Below are positions 41,662-55,932 of a stretch of 64,000 nt of DNA, piece after piece (position 1 is the stretch's first letter; every line of letters starts with the position of its first letter). Source of the DNA: Aquilaria yunnanensis (lineage: Eukaryota > Streptophyta > Magnoliopsida > Malvales > Thymelaeaceae); the NCBI GenBank assembly GCA_039654915.1, contig CM077596.1, positions 45,940,501 to 46,004,500 of the forward strand, written 5' to 3'. The notes beneath the pieces were generated by a model, which was not told where the DNA came from, ran no database searches, and worked only from the letters and a program-made list of their open reading frames with translations. The translations under genes and the position numbers were made by a program.

Positions 41662-43380
41662 TTAGGGCCTAATTTATCACAAAGGTAATCTAGAGGATCC
41701 ATTTTTGTCATTAATCCAAAAATTAGGTAAATACCATCTCAAGTCATCTTCTTCGATTTGTTCTCTGTGGCCTTCAACCAGAGAAGCACCCTTTTTAATT
41801 CAAACAAATATCATGCTGATTTCAATCCAAAATCAAGGTTATATACAATCTCATGTGCGGATTTTAATAAGACTAACAATATCCAAGGAGGAGAGCACAA
41901 AAAATTAAACCAAAAAAATAGACAAATGCTGCCACTTTCTCCACAATCCTGTAATTTTATTAAACCCACGTAGAATGAATTCTTGAAAATTGATCTTTGA
42001 AACGCATCGTATAGATTTAATCAAAATTAAAAAGATTTTAAGATAAATAAAATAAAATAAAAAAAGACACCCTAACTTGTATTCCTATGTGAATTTATTA
42101 ATTAAATTGATGCACGGCCAAACCATCAAAAAAAAAAAAAAAAAAAAGGTTGTCAGTAACTGATCTGCAAGATAAAATAAGTTAGTAACTTGGATGGATA
42201 AATAAAGATTACTAAGGATTAAATGAGAATTTTACTCCAAATTTTTAAATTTTGACTTGGTCAAATCGCAAAAACGCGTCTTCTTCTTCCTCTGTTGCAC
42301 AGGAGCACGGCAGGAGGCGGAGCTGGAGGAGCACGGTGGCCAGGCGAGCAGGTGGCCGGAGGCGCGACGGAAGGAGAGTGGCGGGAGCTATGTGCGACGG
42401 CAATAGAGCGACGGTGGAAGCTGGACGCGACAGCAGGCTGGCGCGTCGTCGATGGCAGACCCGAGCGACGGAGCGGCGAGCGACGGGCAGACGGCGTAGC
42501 TTGATACTGTGAACGGCGCGCAGGAGAGGGAGCAGAGCTTTGATGAGCTTGGTGGCGATAGAGGCGACGCACGAATAACTGAGCGTTTGGCGGCGAGGAC
42601 GGCGAATAGAGCGTCTCGGCGAAGGCAGACAAGCAGGCTGGCGGAGTGACGGACAAGGGACGCGATGGAGCAACTGCGTCAAGGGGGCAACGACAGAAGG
42701 GAAGCACAGCGTTGGGACAGCGAGACGAGACGGTGGTGCGAACGGCAAGGAGGTGTACCTGTGAGGGGTGAGAATTGGGGATGGAGAGAGAGAGAGTGTG
42801 TGATTGTAGGATGAGCTGAGAGAGAGCCGGAATTCTGGTGAAAGGAGAGAGCAGAGAAGAGTTTTTGATTGTGCTTCTGTGTGTGTGATGAGCGTCTGAG
42901 TTGGGAACTAAAAGAGAGAGATAGAAGGTTCTCGAGAGAGCGAGAGAGATCGATCAGGGCAGGTGAGATGTCGCTAGCCAGGGGAATGCTCAGCTAGGGG
43001 AGAAACAACTAGCCAGGGGAAGGCGGGGAGGTGACTTCTTCTTCTTTATCTTCTTTTTTTTTTTTTCTTTTTTTTTTTAATTAATTAATTAATTAATTAA
43101 ATTAAATTTTTTATATTAGTTAATAGTTAATTTCTAATAATAATTAATAATTAATTAGTTTTTTTTTTGTTTTAGTTTTTTTTAATACACACATACAGAT
43201 ACATACATACATATATATACATATATATATACACATATATATCATTTTAATTAAATCTTCACAAAACGAAAAATGTATTTTAAGCAAACTAAAAATTTTT
43301 TAGTAATAATAATAATAATAATAATAAGTAATTTTTTAATTAATTTTTTTTTAATGACCGGACGAAATTGGGTGTCAACA
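40835..43380 (-). repeat. Solo LTR of a related Ogre-like subfamily
   Basis: 2546 bp. It shares both ends (TGTGGCAACGTCG at left, ACGAAATTGGGTGTCAACA at right), the first 300 bp with three hairpins, and a GC-rich island with the big element's LTR. It lacks most of the AT-repeat and T/C tract and has an (AAT)n at about 41613-41658. It has no internal region and perfect GGATC duplications, so it arose by LTR-LTR recombination after insertion. The frame at 42245-42748 is a GC-rich artefact. Confidence 0.93.
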
Positions 43381-43385
43381 GGATC

Positions 43386-44000
43386 TAATAATCATTCTAA
43401 ATATCCACTAACCTCTACCTCCAATAGTCCAACAAAGGTGAGGCTTGAAAAGCTTTCTACCAAAAATCAAACTGACCCAAATGGATGAATGACTACTGCC
43501 ACGCACATTTTTTCCAAATGGATGAACGACTACTGCCACGCATATTTTTTCAGAATGACTCATGCTTTCCATACTTGGCAGAAAAAACACTTAAAAAAAA
43601 TAATCAGGTTTCTTATGCATTATCCACCAAAAAGATCTAGCCAGAAGTTCTTGCTTGAACAGTCTAAGATCATGGATTCCTAGGCCTCCAAATCCTTTCA
43701 AAAGGGTGACAAGAAAAAGATCTCAAAAATGAATTCCCTTTTCTTGATTTGTCCCTTTGTCGCCAAAAGCTAATTATAGATTTTGTTATGTCATCACTCA
43801 ATGTAATATGAACATGGAAAAAAGACATTCTGTAAACTAGTAAAGAAGAGAGAGAAGCTTGGATTAAAGTAAGGTGACTAGCTTGATTGAGAAGTTTCCA
43901 TTTTCAGGTAGCTAACTTTCGAACTGGGAATTTTCACCATACTTTTTGGACTTAGGGATTATGGCAATATCTGCCACTTTTTGCCATTTTTCTTAGAGGT
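43386..44000 (-). pseudogene. LINE RT region, unit 1
   Basis: Minus-strand blocks, out of frame with each other: LIFGRKLFKPHLCWTIGG, DLRLFKQELLARSFWWIMHK, a LTLIQASLSSLLVYRMSFF block and VADIAIIPKSKKYGEN. These follow the order of plant L1-type RT read right to left and continue the 39830-40800 part beyond the solo LTR. Confidence 0.65.
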
Positions 44001-44864
44001 TGACTTGATGCAGCATAGAAATATGTCTTTCATGTTCCTCGTTACTTCTATTGGATCTGAACTTAAACTTGATGCAACACTATCATGTGTCCTTGGTGGT
44101 CCTCACTGTGTTCTTCAATCTGGGCTTGAAACTGGAATTTGATCTTCCTTGCCCTTGATTTTTCCTCATATTGAGCATTTGTGTACTTAATCGGCTTGAA
44201 GAGTTGGAGAAAGCTTTTTGTAAAGAAACTTATCTTCTTCTAGGTTATACTTTTTCTCTAATTTGTTGCTGTGTCACCTTTAGCTTAGGTGCTATTTATA
44301 AGTGAAATGAGGATGTGGCTTAGTTCAAGAAAACCACATGTGATAATCATCACTTAAATTATCTCTCTAAAGAGAAAACGAATATTATAATTATCTCCCT
44401 TTAATTATTCAATTTATTTAATTTAAAAGGATAATTAAAAAATTCTTGTAGAACATTCCAGAATCTTTCATCCAAGTGATGCACATTGTCGGGGTTTCAT
44501 ATTTTAGGATCTTGAGTCCCATTTTGCCAAAGATTGATTTTGGTCAAAATAACATAATTAGTCTTCATTCTAGGGCATTTGGTTCTGCATTTTCGAGCTC
44601 CAAAATATTGGGCTTCTTAACCTTAAAGTATCCAAATACAATGAACGTTTAAATTTTGGAAATCAATTTTGAAATGGGTTAGACTTTTTTTATTGGATTT
44701 AATTTATCTTTGACCAAATAATTTTTTTTTATCTACACTTGTAACTCACAAACAAATTAAGTAATCCGCTTACATTTGGTCTTTATAGTGCTTTTAGTGG
44801 TGAAAGAGAGTGAAAGTGAACATTTAACAAAATGGAAAAAAGAAAAACATAAGCACTATACACT

Positions 44865-47800
44865 TAAAAAATCACTTCTTAATTGCTTTAAAAAAACTCT
44901 ATCAAATAAATCCTGAGCATGGCTACGAAGCAACCAGAAAGTAAGGAAATAAAGACATATGTCCAAATGTACATTCTCTAGTGATAGAATCAATCATTTG
45001 TCACTATAGTTTTGATCATAAATGCATAAGTCATGTTTATATTGATGAGTGGGTTGTAAGAGTTGCAAATCTCCTTGATTTGGGGACAGAATCTGTTATT
45101 TATTGCTAGTCCCCAAATCTAGGGCCGTGTTCCGTTGTTCATCCTTATTGCCACCAACGGTCTTGTAGACCATCTCTATAGTTTTGATCATAAAGTCATG
45201 GGTCATTGATGAGACCTAAAGTCAATTAAATGTTATATTTTATTGTTATGAAACTTTCTAATATTTTTACTGTGTAGAACAATAATTTTTCGACATTTTG
45301 CATATATATTTCTTTTTTCAAAGAAAAAGAGATCATAAGATAGAAACTTATTCACTACGTCTAAAAAGTCTTTCACCTTCTTAATTTTTTGATATATACT
45401 TTTATTGTTTTTTTATACTTAGAAAAGAAAGAACTACAGAAAAGGGATAGAATGCAAATAGATAAATGGCCATTCTATGAGCTTCATGGACTGCCCTACA
45501 TTGCATCGGGAGAAGGCCCTATAAACAATACGTGACAATTGTACAACTTTGAATACAATTAGCTATAGCAAGTTTTAGTGCTTCAAAAGCAACTTGTACT
45601 TCCCAAATTAAAGTCAAAGGACAATGCTTCATCTGCGAGTAATGTTGATAAGGAACTCTACTCACCCAATAACACCAAACAGCTAGACCTCTCTAAGAAG
45701 AAGCATTCCAAGCACCATCGACAAGGAAAATAGCAGGGGCTTCCCGGCAGAGTGAATTTCCCCAAATCTTGAAGGAATGTGGAGGAGATGGTCTATGGAG
45801 ACTAAGCATAAAACTCTTCTAGACTTTGCCTGTTAGAAAATCCCCAAAGACGGAGTCTCTTACACTAATTAATTCGGAAGCATATAGGCACAAGTTTTGA
45901 AACACAATTGAGTTTCGACTCAACCAAATTTGCCATAAAGTCAAAGTGATCATATCCAGTATGGAAGAGAAGTAGTTTCCTTTGAGATGAAAAGTGCCTA
46001 AAACCCACATCCTAAAATTAGCTCCATTAACATGGAGATTAAAACCTAAAGTTTGCGACCATAAGTCGTTGATTCAGGGTACTGAAAAAAAAAGGGTAAA
46101 ATCTTCATCTTTTGATCCACACCTAGGACAAATTGGGGAACGATCTAAATTACTCTTAAAAAGAGCTTCCTTTGTAGCTAAAGCATCGAAGCAATATCTT
46201 TAGATGAAGGTTTTAAATTTGGGGAATATTTTCTACCTAAAATTTTTGAAGAAATTTTTGAAGGTGCTGAAGTAGAACATCTAAAAAGACTAGGGGAGCA
46301 GAATAAGCTTTGATAGAAGCATAGCCTTTTTTTGTGGTATAGACTCCATCACTAGCTCTTTCCCGAACCAATCCTAATCTGAATTGCTTATACGAACTGA
46401 ATGCAAAACTAACCATATTAAATCCCTATAAAGAGCTTCGAAATTCTAATCCCCAATATATGAGAGAATCAGATCCCCAACCTTAAAAGGAAACAAAATA
46501 TCCGGATTAACAGACATCCATTATTGGAGCTACGTCAGATGAATCCCCGGGATCTAATAATCATTCTGAATATCCATTAACCTTCTACCTCTAATAGTCC
46601 AACATAGGTGAGGCTTGAAAAGCTTTCTACCAAAAATCAAACTAACCCAAATGGATGAAGGACTACTGCCACACTCATCTTTTCAAAGGGACTCATGCTT
46701 TCCATATTTGGTAGAAAAAACCCTTAAAAGCAAAGAATCAGGTTTCTTATGCATTATCCACCAAAAAGATCTAGCCAAAAGTTCTTGGTTGAACAGTCTA
46801 AGATCATGAATTCCTAGGCCTCCAAATCCTTTGGAAAATGTGACAAGAAAAAGATCTAAAAAATGAATTCCTTTTTCTTGATTTGTCCCTTTGTCACTAG
46901 ACGCTAATTATAGATTTTGTTATGTCATCACTCAATGTAATATGAACATGGAAAAAAGACATTCTATAGACTAGTAAAGAAAAGAGAGAAGCTTGGATTA
47001 AAGTAAGGTGACTAGCTTGATTAAGAAGTTTCCATTTTCAGGCAACCAATCTTTTGAACTGGGAATTTTCACCATACTTTTTGGACTTGGGGATTGTAGC
47101 AATATCTACCACTTTTTTTACATTTTCTTTAGAGCTTGACTTAATGCAGCATAGAAATATGTCTTTCATGTTCCTCGTTGCATCCATCGGATTTGAACTT
47201 GAACTTGATGCACCACTATCATGTGTCCTTAGTGGTCCTCACTGTGTTCTTCAATCTAGGCTTGAAACCAGAATTTGATCTTCCTTGCCTTTGATTTTTC
47301 CTCACATCGAGCATTTGTGCTTGATCGGCTTGAAGAGTTGGAGAAAGCTTTTTGTAAAGAAACTTCTCTTCTCCTAGGTTCTACTTTTTCTCCAATTTGT
47401 TGTTGTGCCACCTTTAGCCTAGGTGCTATTTATATGTGAAATGAGGATGTGGCTTGGTTCAAGAAAACCACATGTGATAATCATCACTTAAATTATATTT
47501 CTAAAGAAAAACTAATATTATAATTATCTCCGTTTAACTATTCAATTTATTTAATTAAAAATGATAATTAAAAAAATCTTGTAGAACATTCCAAAATCTT
47601 TCATCCAAGTGATGCACATTGTTGAGGTTCATGTTTTAGGATCTTGAGTCCCATTTTGCCAAAGATTGATTTTGGTCGAAATAACATAATTAGTCTTCAT
47701 TCTGGGGCATTTGGTTCAGCATTTTTTAGCTCCAAAAAACAGGGCTTCTTAAACTTATAGTATCTAAATACAATGAACTTTTGAGTTTTGGACATCTATT

Positions 47801-47994
47801 TTCAAATGGGTTAGACTTTTTTTATTGGATTTAATTTATCTTTGACCAAATAAAATTTTTTTATCTACATTTACAACTCACAAACATAAGTAATCCACTT
47901 GCATTTGGCCTTTAGAATGCTTTTAGTGGTGAAAGAGAATGAAAGTGAACATTAAACAAAATGGAAAAAAGGAATACATAAGCACTATACACTG
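44865..47994. repeat. Tandem segmental duplication, unit 2
   Basis: Paralogue of unit 1 without MITE and solo LTR. It serves as the empty-site reference for both insertions. Similarity covers the LINE and ~750 bp of non-LINE flank (47260-47994 versus 44120-44864). Confidence 0.85.
45540..47120 (-). pseudogene. LINE relic, unit 2 (RT to RNase H)
   Basis: Same blocks as in unit 1 without interruption: RNase H part (about 45540-45740), LWQIWLSRNSIVFQN at 45819-46010, the TKKGYASIKA-like region (about 46200-46500), then RT blocks to about 47120. Stops and frameshifts throughout. Confidence 0.65.
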
Positions 47995-49390
47995 AAACAA
48001 AGTTGGGGAAGAATAATAGTCAGTCCTAAATCGCTCTTGAGTTTTGCCAACAAAGTCATAAAACCAATCTATTTACTAGTAGTTATAAACTTAAATAATC
48101 ATTAACTTTGTTAGTCCTACTTTGGACGTTTTCCTAGCTGGCCAACAGAATAGTTTTGGTAGCACTTGACAGATGTTAAATGTTGACTTATAATTTTTTT
48201 TTGAGCTTTTGTACCATTATATTGATTGAACTGCTCAAAATAAAAAAGCTAAACTGGTTGTTCAAGATTTAAGCTCTACTAAAGGAACAAAAGGAGAAAA
48301 CCATAGTTTCAACCTGTAGAAACTCTCACTATACCCCAAAAGTAAGGGTGAAAGTTGGGTTAGAATATCAGGTTTGGATTAAACCTGATTAAATTATGCC
48401 TACTATTCTCCTTATAATGTAACCTTGTACCTGACCCTAATTATGTTTAGAACCTGAATCAATCCAAACCTGATTAGTTCAAGTTTAGGTTGGCATTATT
48501 CAAGTTGACCCAATTATCCTTTATCCAGTGCCTGAAACAATAAAAAAAAACCAAAAGTCAGGATTGACTATTAAGGAGTCCCAATTACGGCAGTGGAGGG
48601 AGTAGAAGGAGGAGGAGGACTAATGATTTGAGAGTGAGATGACAAGGAGAAAAGGATGAAATAACACAAATAAGGAGGATGATGAGCAGAAAATATAATA
48701 GTGGAGCAAGGCAATGCCATGACGTTGGGGCAGATGATGCGGTGTGGATGAAAAGGACAATGCGGCATAAGTAAGGAGGATGATGGGATGACATGGTAAA
48801 GACAAAGGACAAACGAATGGCTGGAAAAAAAGATAGTAAGGATAAAGAGAAGGCAAGATGCGAAAGAGGAGAAAGAAATGAAAGTGAGGCATTCAGGCGG
48901 CTAGGGTTAGGACAAAGAGAAGTAGGCCTTTCTGAAATTACACTTATGAGTCCCTTGGGAGAAAGTTGCTAATAACCTACCACTCAAATGATCAATTATC
49001 TTATTTTGCATGATGATGTTGTTTCTCTTTAGTGGATTCGTTATGATGCACTTTTTGCGCTCACCGTTAAATGAAAGCAATGGTGACTTACAATTTTCAT
49101 GCATCTTCCTATGAAGGCTTCCTAATTATCTAAAAGCACAGCTATTTGTGAACAAGAATTGGGTTATCACTGTAAAATGACTTCTCTAAAAATTAAAGCC
49201 TGCAAGTGTCACATACAGGAAAGAAGATAGCTGCAAAAAATCCTTCTCACACACAAAGGAATTTCTTTCAAAAGGGTATGCATCATGTCCAAAAAAGGAT
49301 TGCTAAAACAAAATTAGCATATCTTTTTTACTAAAAAGAATCAAAGTTACAAAATAAAAAGGAAAAAATTACAAGGAACATGGAAGGGAA
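47995..49390. other. Intergenic DNA
   Basis: No gene supported. 48580-48900 is purine-rich on the plus strand and gives short Leu/Ser-rich frames on the minus strand without motifs. Confidence 0.45.
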
Positions 49391-49399
49391 GGGAAGAGT

Positions 49400-52010
49400 G
49401 ATGGAGCCCCTTAAAATTCATCCAGAAGAGGTTCCTCATGTATGTCCATCGCTGACGCATCCGTATCGAATGTAAAAATCCTAGCTTTCCTGTCCTTTGG
49501 CCATGCTTCATAATCTGAACTCTGATCCTCGTAAGCTGGTAAAAAAGAAAGCTCCAGGCTCGAATTGACTCGCTCCACCTGAAAACACTAGGAAAAAAAA
49601 CCTTCCTTGAATTTAAGAAAAGTGCTCATCTAAGCCCCCTCTCCACTTTCGGAGGAGCATTAGCCTTCTTCTAGAGGCACTGGTATGTTGAATGGCCCAT
49701 GCTCCCCATGAAGCCTACATGATTCAATTTGCTCCCCGACAGGCATCATAGAAGTTATCGAACTAATGAGAACACCTTCTTAGATGGTCCTTAGGCCTAA
49801 TGGTGTGTACTTGTCTATCAGTGGGATTTTCTCGATATCATCGATCTTACTTTCTGTTGCCTTCAACAAGGATGCCTGGTGTCTAACCTCCTTTGAATCC
49901 TTTTGCTCATTCCTTAAGGGCCTTCGCCAACCTTTCTACCTCTTTTTAAAGCTCTTTGATATGTCCTTCTCTCTACTCATTCACCTCCCTCATTAATTTG
50001 AAGTCTTGTGCTAAGGTTTCCTGAGTGATATAGTCATTCTCTAACACCTTCCTTAAAGAGTCCCTAGCATTATGTAGGACCTTAACTTCTGAATTATGGG
50101 ACCGTAAAACCTTTTCATGAGCTATGAGTCACTCCCGAAGAACGTAGCTCACAATAGCCTCTTATAAAACCAGGTATGTTAGAACTATGAATACACCAAA
50201 ACACTAAAAATACCAAAGAATGTACCTAGAGCAATCTGCAGCCTATGCTCATTAGGTGGTGGCTATCCGCCCTAACGGGGGTAGGCTAAAAAGTGCCGAT
50301 CCCTGTTGGCCTTCAATGCCTTAAGGATACAATGGGTAAAGTCTGTTCGATCATCAAGGATTGATTCGCTAATACCCATAACCCATAAAAGGTCAAACAC
50401 CTGGTCAGGTGCATTCTCTTTCAGCACCAAGTTACCTTTGTACCTGATTGCGCTCATGGATTAGGCTACGAGGCTAGAAGTGCTCGTCAACTGATAGCTT
50501 AAGCAGATCCCACTGAACTCATGTTATCCTTTCAAGGATGACCTTAGATGGAATCTTGTGGGGAAGGAGAAGGAAGAGAAGAGCCAACTGCCTTCTTTTT
50601 TTGAAAAGCCCTCAGGTCAACGTTTGAGACACCATCGAAGCCTTGGGGTTCGTAGTAGAGGTGGCACTGGGGGTCTTTAAGCACTTCTTTGGTAAGGCTG
50701 GATAAAAAGACCTACAATCAGTACAAAACAACATCAAGTCAACAGAACCAAATGCTGCTGAAGGAAAAATTGTCTATAAAAGTCCTACCATCGCCACTGG
50801 CTAAAAAAGCATTGGCTCCTGTTGGGGCCACAAGGCACGACTTCTTCTAGACTAGCTGAGTCTCCAGAGGAGACTCAGACAAGTCCAGTACCAAAGGGGT
50901 AGATTTGGGTGGCGGTGCCCCCGAGGACTTCTCGACCGCTCTAGCAGCATGAGCCGGTTCAGCCGGAAGTATGAGAACTTTCCAAGGATTGGTGATGCTC
51001 TTATACCTCTTCATATATTTCTTGGCATGGTTTCTAATCCCTACAAGAATAGACAAAGGGTTGCAACTAGTCAAAGGTATGACAGTCGAGGAAAATAAGG
51101 TGCCTGTAAAGAGTATAACTCTTAGTGTTCAAGGGGCCTCACTAAGCCTTAAAAATGATCTTAAAAGCCTCCACCAGGCTCCCTTCTTGACCTTCCTCCC
51201 AATTAAGAAGCCCTCAAAGCAGGATTACTTTAATGGGCCCCATTGATCCCTACCAATCAAGAGGTCGCCTTATCGAGGTTTATGTAGTGGATGAGGAACA
51301 ACTCCAAAAAATTGTTATTCCTGACCACTGACTCCAACCAAGTGACCAGGCCCATGCAAGAGTAATAGCCCTTAGAGCCACTTATATTGGGAGCTGCTAA
51401 ACGAAAGCCTACTGCACAGTCTTGGCAAACTTATAGGGCAATCCCCACTCTTTCTCCCTTAAGGTGAAGAATAAGAGATCCTTCTACACCACCCAAAGGT
51501 CTCTTCAAGATAGAAAGGCAAATGACTTTTTTGCTTCTTTGTTAACAAGGGTGATGTGGAAGAAATAAGAGTCTTTCTTTAAGTCCAACATGTAGAACTG
51601 AAGAAAAACTCGCTGTAGAGGTCTCACCATCGCCACCTTTGTAGCAAACTATGAACCCATTAATGTGAACAAAAGAATTCGAGGTCAACTACAATCACGG
51701 CTCTTGGTAATGTCCCAAAACTGCTCCACCAGATACTGGATAGCAAAGCAAAGCCCTACCTAAAGTTGGTCTATGTAGACCATAAGTACATCGGTCATCT
51801 TGTCATAGTCTGTGAGACCCTTATCCTTCAGTGTCTAATCACGGGAGAGGGTAGCCAGGATATTGTTAGGCTAGTAATATCACTGTAAATTCATCACCAG
51901 AGTTCCCTCACTACAATGCCCCTTAAAACCCTCACGTTGGGGGAAAATTACATCCTTGATGAATCAACCTCGCCAACAGTAGCCCTGGTTGAAGATCTTG
52001 GAGATGCCAT
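49400..52010 (-). pseudogene. Decayed transposon gag-like gene with coiled coil
   Basis: Read on the minus strand there is a globular part (about 52000-51250; blocks such as RVFLQFYMLDLKKDSYFF, REKEWGLPYKFAKTV), a Pro/Ser linker (51074-50850; SSGAPPPKSTPLVLDLSESP) and a heptad-rich coiled coil (about 50160-49800; REVNE, KEVERLAKALKE). The layout resembles the plant 'putative gypsy type transposon' proteins. Many in-frame stops make it non-functional. Confidence 0.45.
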
Positions 52011-52159
52011 TTGGAAAAACCATAATGCAATATATCAAGGTTGTTGCCAGCATGTGATGAGCGGTGGAAGGAATAAACCAGAGTGCTATAAAAAATATTA
52101 TTATGGAAAATTCTTGTTACCTAATCAAAGGAAACATGACGGGAAGAAACTCTAAAAGT

Positions 52160-53090
52160 TTGGAAGAAGATCCAGTAGCGAGCACAACGAACAACAACAA
52201 CAACAAGAGCAAGAAACACACCAGAAAGGCAAGAGGCAACGAGACGGTAAAAAAATATAATGAAACAACTCTACCAAATATATAGGGAAAACCCATAACC
52301 TTTGGGTTACCTCTTGGAAACTGTCACTGTAATCATTGCAAATATTTTGACCAATGAAGAAAAGCCATTTGGCAACGAATAGACATCAAAGACAGTCATG
52401 CTCGATCACTTACCTCAAATGCATTAATTAGATGTCGCTTTGTTTCTCTCATCGACCGTTGAGCCAACCATGTATGACACAGGATGGGAAAAGTTAGAGG
52501 TACAAACGATGACATTTTTGTAATTTCCTCAAGAAGTAGCCCAAAAAGGCATCGTACCTTTCTTGATAAAATGACAACGGATCAGGCCTAGCTTCGTGTA
52601 AAAACAAAGAGGTCATACACCTCTTAAACAAACATGGCTTTGCCATTTAAAATGACAAAAATGCATGCAAGACCCTGGCCCACATTTTCTTATGGGGGAC
52701 TTATTAGTAAGAAATGGGCCCAATACGGGGCCCAAAATAATTGAATGCTTATTCGATGGACCTGCAACATAGAGACCCAATAAGCCAACAAAGGAATTAC
52801 CATTCCAGAAGAGATTAAGATCCCAAAATTACGGAATTAGCTAGAAGATTCCTATCTCTGTGCTATTTACTCGGATCTCTCTTGACTATATAAAGGTGAC
52901 CAGTCACCAATCCTGAAATACGACATTTTGACTCTTCATCCTCTAGCTCCTTTCTATTCATTGAAAATCTAGCTTAATCATTATAGGGTTTTCCCCATGG
53001 ATACATTCCGGGGCTTTAAAGTTGCCTCTATATGTAGGACCCCATTGTTGAGTTCACCACATCACTGGGCCAGACCCATATGATCCCTTT
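52160..53090. other. Possible LTR or leader with TATA motif
   Basis: CTATATAAAGG at about 52886-52896 on the plus strand is followed by a CT-rich leader-like stretch and GGGTTTTCC. The style is that of a plant LTR promoter. The orientation is opposite to the gag-like relic at 49400-52010, and no repeat partner is visible, so the assignment is weak. Confidence 0.25.
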
Positions 53091-53639
53091 AGCTATCAAA
53101 TTTAAAATAGGAAGTGTATGGATACCAAAAAAATCTTTTAAATACTCAATATTGCCATGAAAACAAAAATTTTAGAAATAATAAATAATGTAATGAAAAA
53201 TTTAAATAAAACAATAGATAAAAAGGTTATTCACCAATATAAATACTTTACAAGTAAAATAAAGTGGTAATGATATGTGTCTTGATAGCATACACAATAG
53301 TTTAAATAAAAATACGTGGTTATACAATTAGTAACCATGTGTTATTAAGTAAATTATTAAAAAATCATATTCAAAATGAACATAATATTCTACTGATGCT
53401 ACATATTGTTTTAATTTTTATATAGTTCATAGTAGTAATAGAACATAAATTATATAGGGAATTATAGAATCTCTAGATTAAGATAATTGTGTAAGACATT
53501 ATAAAAAAATTATAACAGTTAATTAATCCTTAAGTATATTTTAGACGTTACCATGGGTGATACAAATTTTTTTCTTTATGTACTATTTACAAAATATTAG
53601 ATTGGAGAATGAGAAGAATATATCTGCAAGAAAAATATA

Positions 53640-54550
53640 TTTATTATGGTTTGTCAAGCAACTAAAACATGTACGAGGAAAAATAAAAAATGAGTATGAG
53701 TATTTTAGGTATTAGTTTCAAGAATATAGTCTCAGCTCCCTAGCACTACTAGGGGACATGGACCTCAGCTACAGTCCCCTAAGCTATCAATTGTATCATG
53801 TATTTCTATAGGTTTTAAGAATCAGGCAAGTTACCCCCAGATACTTTACAATAACTTATTAAAAGAAATAACATAGCTACATCAAGGTGTTTAAATGGTT
53901 GGTTTTCGTATAGGCTAAATCAAATATAAGACTAAGTTTAATTTGCCTTACTTGCTCCTACTAATAAATATGACAAAAATAAATCTACTGCCTCTACCCC
54001 ACCCGAACCTAGCTACCCAAAGACCTTACCCACAAAGCTTTGGAGAGCTTATGAGTTTAACTAATTTTATTTGAAATGGAAGAAAACAGATTTATTGTGG
54101 AGTATCAGGTTACTAAACATGTTTGAGAAAAATAAAAAAAATAATAAAAAGATGATTATGTGCATTTTAAGTATTAGTTCTAGGAACATTGTTTTAGCCC
54201 TCTAGTGCAGCTATACACCAAGGGACATGGACTCGACTAACACTCTCCCAAATAGCTAATTTTGTCTCGTATGCTCTCCAAGTTTTGAGAAACTAGCAAT
54301 TTACATCTCATGCTTTACAACAACTTATTAAGAAACTAAACAAAGCTACATTAAGACGTTCAAATGATAGGCTTTGTCATTGGATAAATCAAATCAAATA
54401 TAAGATTAAGTATAATTGGCCAAGCTTGGTCCCTACCAACAAGGATGATAAAATTACTCCATTGCCCTTACCCTTCTCCTTACCAGGCCATTGTAACTCG
54501 ACTCTACCCACAAAGCTTTATGGAGGTTATGGGTTTATCTAATTCTACTG
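53640..54550. repeat. Diverged tandem duplication, ~440-bp units
   Basis: About 53640-54070 and 54080-54550 share, in order, GGGGACATGGAC, CTTTACAACAACTTATTAA-like, ATAAATCAAATATAAGA-like and CCCACAAAGCTTT words. Divergence is considerable. No coding potential. Confidence 0.65.
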
Positions 54551-54711
54551 CATCCTACTCCTCATAAATTAGTATATTTATTTTTAAATTTTTTTTATTT
54601 TATCTAAAAAAAAAGTTATAATCTATTGTAAATTTTTCTATGGTACTTTATTTTTATATATTTTAATTTATTAATTATTTTGTAGACATACATAAAATAT
54701 ATAAAAAATAA

Positions 54712-54712
54712 A

Positions 54713-54743
<31 letters not shown>

Positions 54744-54745
54744 CA
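54712..54745. repeat. (GT)n(GC)n microsatellite
   Basis: About 12 GT units followed by a short GC alternation. Confidence 0.9.
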
Positions 54746-54769
54746 TATGTATATCTAAAATCGGTGCTC

Positions 54770-55890
54770 GTGTGTTACCCGCCTACATAGGAGAGTCGGG
54801 TATGAACTCACTTATATGTTGAGAGGGTTTGGATCTAGCAATATCTCCCATGAACCTCCCCAGTCACACCTTTTACTATGAAGGAAGACCTATTATCCAT
54901 GATCGGCCTAACTTACTCCCTCGACAAATACTTAAAAAACTTTTCACAAAAATAAAGACATACTTTATATGAAAATATTCGTAGTCTAATGAAAATGTTG
55001 TTATTTTCTTAAAGGAAAAATATTCATTACTTTTCAAGATGATTGTTAAAAAGAATTATCCATTACCTATATTTGGTTGAGCCAAGCCAAGCCCAAACTC
55101 TCTTAGCTCAACCTTGATTGAAATTTTTCATTAAAATCACAGCGTAATAACAATCATATATTAGGTGAATCTCAACCATTGAAAAATTTATATTTCAAAA
55201 AGTTGATAAAGATAACAATTAATAGGCATATGAAAAAATAAAGAGAAATTTGATTTCCAACTCTATGATTAATTGTTTAAATGTCTAGCTAGGCATTGAA
55301 TATTAATAATAAAGTTGTAAACTAATAATATTTATAATAAAATTAATCTAATATAGATAATTAAAATTAACAAATAAAAACCAAAAAATTGACCTATTCA
55401 CCAAAGAAAATGACTTAACCTAAAAAATTTAACCTGATCTTCATTTTTTTATTACATTTTATGCTCAACCATCTTTCTGATATAGTGTTAGCCTTATTAA
55501 TTAACCCTTAATATAGTGCTAACTTATTTCTTTAACTATTAATTTTTTTAAAAAGCTTTTGAAGAAAAATAATGAAGGTAATGGAGGAAAGTTATAATTT
55601 GAAGTTAACATAGAAAAGCTCCAATTGAATATTATGTATATTTGGTAAATAAATGTGATTGGGTGATGAAAACAATAATAACACCATCTAATGTAAAATA
55701 TATTTATAAATTTAAAAATAAAAATAAAAAACAATTAATAAAATAAATTATAAGAAAAAAATTAATAGTAACCAGCCATACCACAAAAAAATCAAAATAT
55801 TGAATGAAAAGAAAAAAAAATACAACAAAGAATGGGTCCATTATTGTCTATTAGTTTAGATTTTATTTTCAATATTTAGTCATATATGTA

Positions 55891-55932
<42 letters not shown>

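Larger units (their letters stand above)
38803..44864. repeat. Tandem segmental duplication, unit 1 (with two later insertions)
   Basis: The start TCACTTCTTAATTGC...ATAAATCCTGAGCATGG recurs at 44865, and the end AAGCACTATACACT recurs at about 47994. Unit 1 therefore runs head to tail into unit 2. Unit 1 is longer because it holds a Stowaway MITE (39187-39412), a solo LTR (40835-43380) and about 90 bp near 39690-39785 missing from unit 2. The body is a decayed minus-strand LINE with flanking DNA. Confidence 0.85.

Noticed and set aside
42245..42748. Frames of 148 and 167 residues in the solo LTR
   Set aside because: GC-rich LTR island, several phases open at once, no motif.
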